From assembly GCF_026107515.2 (NCBI RefSeq), contig NZ_JAPCHW010000021.1:1-35088 (forward strand): DNA of 35,088 nt. Direction: 5' to 3'. This DNA comes from Glutamicibacter sp. MNS18. Lineage in GTDB: Bacteria > Actinomycetota > Actinomycetes > Actinomycetales > Micrococcaceae. The notes below the pieces were generated by a model. The model was not told where the DNA came from. It did no database searches and worked only from the letters and a program-made list of their open reading frames with translations. This document shows positions 29,664 to 35,088 of the stretch, one piece after another (the stretch's first letter is position 1; each line of letters begins with the position of its first letter). The position numbers and the translations under genes were made by a program.

Positions 29664-31172
29664 ATGACCGCCAAGAACACCGACGACTCCCAATGCCTGA
29701 TCACCGTTAATGGCACGGTGCGGGAATTCACCGGGCCAACACATACCAACGCCCTGGACTTCCTGCGCGGCCAAGGGCTGACCGCCAGCAAGGAAGGCTG
29801 CGCCGAGGGGGAATGCGGGGCCTGCTCCATCCTGGTGGCCCGACCGGACGGGGACACCACCCGCTGGACCGCACTCAATGCCTGCCTGCTACCGGCCGCG
29901 GCCCTGGACGGCCAGGAAGTGATCACCGCCGAAGGGCTGGGGAGCCGCACAGATCTGCATCCCGTGCAGCGGCAGCTGGTTGAACGCGGCGGCTCGCAAT
30001 GCGGTTACTGTACCCCGGGATTCGTCTGTTCCATGGCTGCCGAATACTATCGACCCGAACGCGCGGCGAACGGGAACGCCCAGGCTGATACCCCGGAGAT
30101 CGGGGACCCGCATTGCGGGCCCAACGGTTTCGACCTGCACGCGCTCTCCGGCAACCTGTGCCGGTGCGCCGGATACCGGCCCATCCGCGACGCGGCCTTT
30201 GCACTGGACACCCCGGCCACGGGAGACATGCTGGCTGCCCGGCGTGCTACGCCCGCACCGGCGGCGGCACACACCGACCTGACCCGAGCCGACACCCCCG
30301 CCGGCCAACCGGGCCGGTACCGCCGGCCCGGAACCCTGGAGGAGGCACTGCGGATCCTGGCCGAGGAACCGGAGGTGCTGCCGGTGGCCGGGGCCACCGA
30401 CTGGTCAGTGGAGGTGAACATCAAGGGCAGGCGCGGACAATCCCTGCTGGCCATCGACCGGCTGGAGGAACTGCGGCAACTGGAAATCACCGACACCCGG
30501 ATCGAGATCGGGGCCGCATGCACGCTGAGCGAACTAGAGCGCTCGCTCGAGGGACGAATCCCCCTGCTTGACCGGCTCTTTGGACAATTCGCCTCCCGGC
30601 TCATCCGCAACAGCGCGACCATCGGCGGGAACCTGGGGACCGGCTCACCCATCGGCGACACCCCTCCGGCCCTGTTGGCGCTCGAAGCCGAACTCGTGCT
30701 CGGCTCACTGGCCGGCCAACGGACGGTACCGTTGGCCGGCTACTTCACCGGATACCGGCAAACGGTCCGCCGCCCCGGCGAACTGATCACCGCCATCCGC
30801 ATCCCGCTCCCGCTGAGCGCGCTGACCGATTTCCAGAAAATCGCCAAACGGCGCTTCGATGACATCTCCAGTGTGGCCATCGGCTATGCGTTCGCCGTCC
30901 AGGACGGCATCATCAGCAAGGCACGGATCGGGCTGGGCGGGGTGGCGGCCACCCCCTTGCGGGCCACCGCCACCGAAACGGTGCTCGAAGGCCGGCCCTG
31001 GAACCTGGAGACCATCCAGGAAGCCGCACGGATCATGGGCGCCGAGGGGACCCCGCTGGATGACCACCGGGCCAGCGCCCGCTACCGAAGGGCCATGCTC
31101 ACCGCCTCGCTGGAACGGTTCTATGCCGAAGAACAGCAGCGGGCCGACCTGGCGAAGGGGGAAGGCAAATGA
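29664..31172 (+). CDS. xdhA: Xanthine dehydrogenase small subunit (2Fe-2S and FAD domains)
   Basis: The 502-residue XdhA carries two [2Fe-2S] clusters and FAD. The plant-ferredoxin-type cluster is bound by Cys46, Cys51, Cys54 and Cys74 (EGCAEGECGAC, then C); the second cluster by Cys113, Cys116, Cys166 and Cys168 (QCGYC, then LCRC). A FAD-binding domain starts at about residue 215, with ATIGGNLGTGSPIGDTPP as its hallmark, and ends in a CO-dehydrogenase-flavoprotein-like C-terminal part. It passes electrons from the molybdenum centre in XdhB to FAD and then to NAD+. ATG 29664 follows AGGAGG; an in-frame upstream extension to 29409 is not needed. Its stop overlaps the xdhB start (ATGA). Confidence 0.93.
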   Translation: MTAKNTDDSQCLITVNGTVREFTGPTHTNALDFLRGQGLTASKEGCAEGECGACSILVARPDGDTTRWTALNACLLPAAALDGQEVITAEGLGSRTDLHPVQRQLVERGGSQCGYCTPGFVCSMAAEYYRPERAANGNAQADTPEIGDPHCGPNGFDLHALSGNLCRCAGYRPIRDAAFALDTPATGDMLAARRATPAPAAAHTDLTRADTPAGQPGRYRRPGTLEEALRILAEEPEVLPVAGATDWSVEVNIKGRRGQSLLAIDRLEELRQLEITDTRIEIGAACTLSELERSLEGRIPLLDRLFGQFASRLIRNSATIGGNLGTGSPIGDTPPALLALEAELVLGSLAGQRTVPLAGYFTGYRQTVRRPGELITAIRIPLPLSALTDFQKIAKRRFDDISSVAIGYAFAVQDGIISKARIGLGGVAATPLRATATETVLEGRPWNLETIQEAARIMGAEGTPLDDHRASARYRRAMLTASLERFYAEEQQRADLAKGEGK

Positions 31173-33526
31173 GCGAACTGTCCCAACGTCCCGACCAGCC
31201 TGTTGTCGGGGAAAGGCACCCGCATGAATCGGCGGTAGGCCATGTCACCGGAAGTGCGCTGTACACCGACGACCTCGACCGGCGGATGGCCGGGGTGCTG
31301 CACGCCTACCCGGTGCAATCCACCTGGGCGCACGCCAGGATCCCGGGTCTGGACATCAGCGGCGCCTACCGGGTGCCCGGGGTGGTGCAGGTGATCACGG
31401 CCGCCGATATTCCAGGTGTCAATGACCAGGGGGCCAAACATGATGAGCCGTTGCTGCCGGTGGACGAGGTCATGTTCTATGGTCAGGCCGTGGCCTGGGT
31501 GCTCGGCGAGGATCTTGAAGCGGCCAAGGCCGGGGCGGCCGCGGTGACGGTGGATTACCAGCCGCTCGACTCGCTGATTACCGTGCGGGAAGCCATCGCG
31601 GCGCACAGCTTCCACGGAATCCAGCCGGTGATCAACAAAGGCGACGTGCAGGCCGCGTTCCGGGATGCCGCGCAGGTGTTCGAGGGGGAATTCGAGTTCG
31701 CCGGTCAGGAACACTTCTACCTTGAGACGCAGAACTCGCTGGCCGTGGTGGATGAAAGCGGTCAGCTGCTGATCCATTCCTCCACCCAGCACCCCACCGA
31801 AACCCAGGACATCGTCTCGCACATCCTGGGGATCCCGGCCCACCGGATCACCGTCCAGGTAGTGCGCATGGGCGGGGGCTTCGGCGGCAAGGAAATGCAA
31901 TCCCACGGGTATGCCGCCATCGCGGGACTCGGGGCAACCCTCACCGGACGGCCGGTGCGGGTGAGATTGGATCGCACCGTGGATATCACCATGACCGGCA
32001 AACGCCACGGCTTCCATGCCAGCTGGAAAATCGGTTTCGACACCCAAGGCAGGATCCTGGGCCTGGACGCAACCCTGACCGCCGACGGAGGGTGGAGCCT
32101 GGACCTGTCCGAACCGGTACTGACCCGGGCCATGTGCCACATCGACAACGCGTACTGGGTGCCCAATATCCGGGTGCACGGTCGGGTCGCCAAATGCCAC
32201 AAGACCTCGCAAACCGCCTTCCGCGGGTTTGGGGGACCGCAGGGCATGCTGGTCATGGAAGACATCCTGGGACGGGTGGCCCCGCACCTCGGGCTGAGCG
32301 CCAGGGAACTGCGGCGCCGGAACTTCTACACGCCGGGGCAGGACACCCCGTACTACCAGCCGGTGCGCCACCCCGAACGGATGCACGCCGCCTGGCGGCA
32401 ACTGCTGGACAGCGCCCGGATCGAACACCGCGAAACGCAGATCGAACACTTCAACAGGACGCATGAGCACGTTAAACGCGGCCTGGCATTGACCCCGGTG
32501 AAATTCGGGATCTCCTTCAACCTCACCGCCTTCAACCAGGCCGGTGCCCTGGTGCTGGTCTACAAGGACGGTTCGGTGCTGGTTAACCACGGTGGCACCG
32601 AAATGGGGCAGGGACTGCATACCAAGATGCTGCAGGTGGCCGCCACCGCCCTCGGGGTCGAGCTGGACACGGTGCGGATCGCGCCGACCCGTACCGACAA
32701 GGTTCCCAATACCTCGGCCACGGCGGCCAGTTCCGGCAGCGACCTGAACGGTGGTGCGGTGAAGGACGCCTGTGAACAGATCCGCGCACGGCTCGCCCAG
32801 GTGGCTGCGGTCAAGCTCGGTGTCCCGGCCCACGAAATCCGGTTCAGCCGTGGGAAGGTCTCCAGCCTGGGGGGAGGCGAAACCATCAGCTGGAGGGACC
32901 TGGTCCATGCCGCCTACCTCCAGCGGGTCCAGCTCTCGGCGGCGGGTTTCTACCGCACCGAGGGGCTGCACTGGGATCTGGGTGCCATGCGGGGTGAACC
33001 CTTCAAGTACTTCGCCTACGCGGCTGCGGCCAGCGAGATCGAGGTCAACCGCTTCGACGGCTCCTACCGGCTGCGCCAAGTGGATGTGGTCTATGACGTG
33101 GGCGACTCGCTGTCCCCGCTGGTCGATCTTGGCCAGATCGAGGGCGGTTTCGTTCAGGGCGCCGGCTGGTTGACCCTGGAGGACCTGCGTTGGGACACCA
33201 GCGACCGCCCCAGCCGGGGGCGGCTGGCCACCCAGGCCGCCAGTACCTATAAGATCCCGAGCTTCTCGGAAATGCCAGAGGTCTTCAACGTCTCCCTGCT
33301 GGACAAGGCCCACGAGGAAGGCGCGGTCTACGGTTCCAAGGCGGTAGGAGAGCCCCCGCTGATGCTGGCCTTCTCGGTACGCGAGGCCCTGCGTCAGGCG
33401 ATCGCCGGGTTTGCCCGGCCCGGAACCAGCGTGGAACTGGCCTCGCCTGCCACCCCCGAGGCTGTCTTCTGGGCGGTCCAAACGGCCCGGGAGACACATG
33501 ACATGATCAGCAGGCGGCCCTCATGA
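31169..33526 (+). CDS. xdhB: Xanthine dehydrogenase large (molybdopterin) subunit
   Basis: The 785-residue XdhB holds the molybdenum cofactor and oxidises hypoxanthine to xanthine and urate. Signature blocks include GQEHFYLETQ (179-188), GGGFGGKE (235-242), AFRGFGGPQG (350-359) and GTEMGQGLHTKM. By remembered alignment the three catalytic residues of xanthine dehydrogenase are present: Glu242 and Arg320 (bovine Glu802 and Arg880) and Glu728 in GEPPLML (bovine Glu1261). Together they argue for purine oxidation and against an aldehyde or CO substrate. ATG 31169 overlaps the xdhA stop, and its stop overlaps the xdhC start, so the three genes are translationally coupled. Confidence 0.94.
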   Translation: MSELSQRPDQPVVGERHPHESAVGHVTGSALYTDDLDRRMAGVLHAYPVQSTWAHARIPGLDISGAYRVPGVVQVITAADIPGVNDQGAKHDEPLLPVDEVMFYGQAVAWVLGEDLEAAKAGAAAVTVDYQPLDSLITVREAIAAHSFHGIQPVINKGDVQAAFRDAAQVFEGEFEFAGQEHFYLETQNSLAVVDESGQLLIHSSTQHPTETQDIVSHILGIPAHRITVQVVRMGGGFGGKEMQSHGYAAIAGLGATLTGRPVRVRLDRTVDITMTGKRHGFHASWKIGFDTQGRILGLDATLTADGGWSLDLSEPVLTRAMCHIDNAYWVPNIRVHGRVAKCHKTSQTAFRGFGGPQGMLVMEDILGRVAPHLGLSARELRRRNFYTPGQDTPYYQPVRHPERMHAAWRQLLDSARIEHRETQIEHFNRTHEHVKRGLALTPVKFGISFNLTAFNQAGALVLVYKDGSVLVNHGGTEMGQGLHTKMLQVAATALGVELDTVRIAPTRTDKVPNTSATAASSGSDLNGGAVKDACEQIRARLAQVAAVKLGVPAHEIRFSRGKVSSLGGGETISWRDLVHAAYLQRVQLSAAGFYRTEGLHWDLGAMRGEPFKYFAYAAAASEIEVNRFDGSYRLRQVDVVYDVGDSLSPLVDLGQIEGGFVQGAGWLTLEDLRWDTSDRPSRGRLATQAASTYKIPSFSEMPEVFNVSLLDKAHEEGAVYGSKAVGEPPLMLAFSVREALRQAIAGFARPGTSVELASPATPEAVFWAVQTARETHDMISRRPS

Positions 33527-34329
33527 CGTGGATTGATGCGGTGCTCCGGTTGCGTTCCCAGCGAACGCCGGCGGTGCTGGTCACCGTGATCGGGATACGC
33601 GGTCATGCGCCCCGGGAGGCCGGAACCAAGATGGTGGTCACCGTCGACGAGCTATACGAGACCATCGGTGGCGGCAACCTGGAGATGACCGCGGTGACTA
33701 CTGCGCGACAGATGCTTGCCGGGGCGGTGAAATCACCCGAAACGCTGACCCTCCGGCTGAATGACAAGGCCCCGGCGGCCTATGGCCGGCAATGTTGCGG
33801 GGGAGAAGTGACAATCCTCCTCGAACCGCTGGCGGTTCCCGAGGCGGTGGCGATCTTCGGGGTAGGCCATGTGGGACTTGAACTCGCCCGGATCCTGTCC
33901 AGGCAGGATATCGAACTGTATCTGAGCGATGCGCGCCATGAGGCCCTGCAGGATCTGGGCATGCTAGAGCCATCGGTGGCCCGTATCCATCCGCGCCATT
34001 CCGTGATCGGTGAGGAGGTGCTCAGCCGGTTGCCCGGCGGAACCCATGTGTTGATCATGACCCATGACCATGCCGAGGACTTCCACCTGTGTGATGCCGC
34101 TTTGCGGCATCCGGCACTCGGCTCGATCGGACTGATCGGCTCCATGGCCAAATGGCAGCGGTTCCGCAAGAACCTGGCCGACTCCGGGCACGCTGCCGAG
34201 GTGATCGAGAGGATCACCTGTCCCATCGGGGACCCGGAGGTGGTGGGCAAGGAGCCGGCCACCATTGCGGTCAGCGTCGCGGCGGACCTGTATAAGCGCA
34301 TGGCCGGGGTCGGTGCCGCGCGGGTCTGA
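33523..34329 (+). CDS. xdhC: XdhC molybdenum-cofactor insertion/sulfuration factor
   Basis: The 268-residue XdhC-family protein has the N-terminal XdhC/CoxI segment (TVIGIRGHAPREAGTKMVVT, TIGGGNLE), the conserved Cys pair in RQCCGG (about 90), and a C-terminal Rossmann-like domain with IFGVGHVGLELARIL and VLIMTHDHAEDF. XdhC binds molybdopterin, helps load its sulfido ligand and delivers it to XdhB. This accounts for its place as the last gene of the operon. ATG 33523 overlaps the xdhB stop by four bases. No other purine-pathway genes (such as guanine deaminase or uricase) are visible in the window. Confidence 0.92.
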   Translation: MTWIDAVLRLRSQRTPAVLVTVIGIRGHAPREAGTKMVVTVDELYETIGGGNLEMTAVTTARQMLAGAVKSPETLTLRLNDKAPAAYGRQCCGGEVTILLEPLAVPEAVAIFGVGHVGLELARILSRQDIELYLSDARHEALQDLGMLEPSVARIHPRHSVIGEEVLSRLPGGTHVLIMTHDHAEDFHLCDAALRHPALGSIGLIGSMAKWQRFRKNLADSGHAAEVIERITCPIGDPEVVGKEPATIAVSVAADLYKRMAGVGAARV

Positions 34330-34406
34330 GTCTTGGGGGTTCGGGGAGTGCTGCCTGAACGCGGAATGTCGCGTATTTCACGGCTGAAAAACCTGTTGCC
34401 CAAGAC
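34330..34406 (+). other. Candidate structured RNA after xdhC
   Basis: GTCTTGGG (34330-34337) pairs with CCCAAGAC (34399-34406). Inside lie two more hairpins: GTTCGGG/CCTGAAC and ACGCG/CGCGT. This forms a closed multi-branch shape starting one base after the xdhC stop. It lacks a T tract, so it is not a standard terminator. No known class is recognised. Confidence 0.35.
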
Positions 34407-34418
34407 ATTGCGGACGTA

Positions 34419-34453
34419 GTATTAGTTGTTTTCTTTCAACTAGTACAAGGAAG
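34419..34453 (+). promoter_or_regulatory. 10-bp hairpin next to the ribosome site of the second DUF6069 gene
   Basis: GTATTAGTTG (34419-34428) pairs with CAACTAGTAC (34437-34446), with one G-T pair and an 8-base T-rich loop. The ribosome site AAGGAAG (34447-34453) follows directly and the start is GTG 34465. The symmetry could also be a DNA operator. Confidence 0.4.
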
Positions 34454-34464
34454 TTGCTACGCCC

Positions 34465-34869
34465 GTGAGTACCGAAACGACCTACCGCAGCCCGTTCAAC
34501 TACGTCCAGGTACTGATCGCCGCACTGGGTGTGGCCTACCTGAATGTGATCGCCTACTTCATCGGTGAATCCTTCGGCGCCTCCATGGAGTTCAGCGGCG
34601 GATTGATTGAGCATGTCCAGTTCGCCCACGTGATCGGTTGGACCATTGCCCCGATCATGGTCCTGGGGCTGGTGGTCTTTGTCCTCGGCCGCGGCAAGCC
34701 GGGACTCTGCAAGGTCGCAGGGTGGGCCGGACTGGTCGTGGCGGCGCTGTCAATCGCCAGCCCGATCGTTTTCGCTACCGATATCGCCACCTCTGTGACC
34801 ATGGGCGTCTTGCACCTGGTTGCCGGAGTCGCCTTCCTCTTTGCGGTGCACCACTCGAACAAGAACTAG
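34465..34869 (+). CDS. DUF6069-type four-helix membrane protein (paralogue 2)
   Basis: A 134-residue protein with four hydrophobic segments, clearly related to the product of 28865-29296: it shares SPFNYVQVLIAALGVAY, GASMEFSGGLIEHVQFAHVIG, the GRGKPGLCKVAGW loop and an HxSN ending. As for paralogue 1, the function is unknown; a small membrane carrier, sensor or receptor-like protein are all possible. It begins at GTG 34465 with AAGGAAG upstream and follows xdhC by 135 bases. Its position suggests a link to the xdh operon. It ends before a 17-bp hairpin. Confidence 0.75.
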   Translation: MSTETTYRSPFNYVQVLIAALGVAYLNVIAYFIGESFGASMEFSGGLIEHVQFAHVIGWTIAPIMVLGLVVFVLGRGKPGLCKVAGWAGLVVAALSIASPIVFATDIATSVTMGVLHLVAGVAFLFAVHHSNKN

Positions 34870-34937
34870 CTGGAGGGTACTTTTTCTCAAACCAGAGTGC
34901 CTTTCGGTGCAACAGAGAGCCTGTCCGCTGCACAGTC

Positions 34938-34976
34938 GAAGAATCCCGGTAGGCATCTGGCCTACCGGAATTCTTC
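34938..34976. terminator. Hairpin downstream of the second DUF6069 gene
   Basis: Arms 34938-34954 and 34960-34976 make a 17-bp stem with a single mismatch and a 5-base loop (ATCTG). There is no T tract on either side; it lies between convergent genes and may act on both strands. Confidence 0.5.
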
Positions 34977-35017
34977 CGGACTAGAGCCCCGCACTACGCG
35001 CAGGCCCGTTTCAACAG

Positions 35018-35088
35018 CTATTTCGGATTGGTGATGACCTTCGTCGTAGCCTGCTCCGGACGATGCCCCTTCTTCGCCAACTGGATCT
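35018..35088 (-). CDS. Probable C-terminal end of a gene running off the window
   Basis: On the minus strand the frame entering at 35086 reads IQLAKKGHRPEQATTKVITN-PK and stops at TAG (35018-35020). The residue make-up and codon choice look like real coding sequence, but 22 residues are too few to name a family. The other two frames read less well. It is convergent with the DUF6069 gene across the 34938-34976 hairpin. Confidence 0.4.
   Translation of the reverse strand, partial: IQLAKKGHRPEQATTKVITNPK

Noticed and set aside
31121-33499. Minus-strand open frame of 792 codons
   Set aside because: Exactly antisense to xdhB; His/Gly/Val-rich shadow with no family pattern.
1-35088. CRISPR arrays, tRNA or rRNA genes, phage genes
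   Set aside because: No regularly spaced repeats, cloverleaf sequences, rRNA cores or phage structural genes were noticed on reading both strands.

Overview
The window looks like chromosome from a high-GC actinobacterium, most likely of the Arthrobacter/Glutamicibacter type (Micrococcaceae). This rests on GC-rich codon use, clear AGGAGG-type ribosome sites, actinobacterial family types (DUF6069, phosphonatase-like HAD, TIGR03364-type FAD enzyme) and one apparently leaderless regulator. No rRNA, tRNA, CRISPR or phage genes were seen. It reads as a mosaic of catabolic and nutrient-scavenging cassettes.

Region 1 (1-10,100). The right end of an ISL3-type insertion sequence (1-119) borders a cluster of flavin enzymes: a vanillyl-alcohol-oxidase/4-cresol-dehydrogenase family oxidase with a divergent LysR regulator; an NtaA/SnaA/DszA-type FMN monooxygenase; an MHS-type MFS transporter; and, divergent from the transporter, a tight operon of HpaB-type oxygenase, MmgE/PrpD protein and a flavin reductase fused to a GntR/FCD regulator-like module. 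I read this as uptake and oxidative breakdown of an unidentified, probably phenolic, compound, with the single reductase likely feeding reduced flavin to the oxygenases.

Region 2 (10,085-16,808). Small genes (NTF2-like protein, lipoprotein, short membrane protein), an MBL-fold hydrolase, and a complete ABC importer (fused two-domain permease, ATPase, lipoprotein binding protein) ending at a strong terminator.

Region 3 (17,109-20,275). A CdaR-type regulator and a GntP-type permease, each interrupted by one frameshift in this sequence, then an SdpI-like membrane protein.

Region 4 (20,495-23,201). A SAM-I (S-box) riboswitch in front of two DszC/SfnB-like acyl-CoA-dehydrogenase-fold monooxygenases. 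This points to sulfur scavenging under methionine/SAM limitation. A terminator-like attenuator lies between the two genes.

Region 5 (23,226-28,751). A divergent phosphonate module. The minus strand carries FAD oxidoreductase-phnD-phnC-phnE and the plus strand carries gntR-phosphonatase-like hydrolase. Two matching 16-bp palindromes exactly 100 bp apart sit in the shared promoter region. The inferred route is aminophosphonate uptake, oxidative deamination to phosphonoacetaldehyde, then C-P cleavage.

Region 6 (28,865-34,869). A xanthine dehydrogenase operon (xdhA-xdhB-xdhC, with overlapping ATGA junctions) behind a predicted ~290-nt leader, flanked on both sides by paralogous DUF6069 membrane proteins. 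The last 71 bases probably hold the C-terminus of another minus-strand gene.

All family assignments come from reading the sequence and remembered family signatures; no database search was run.
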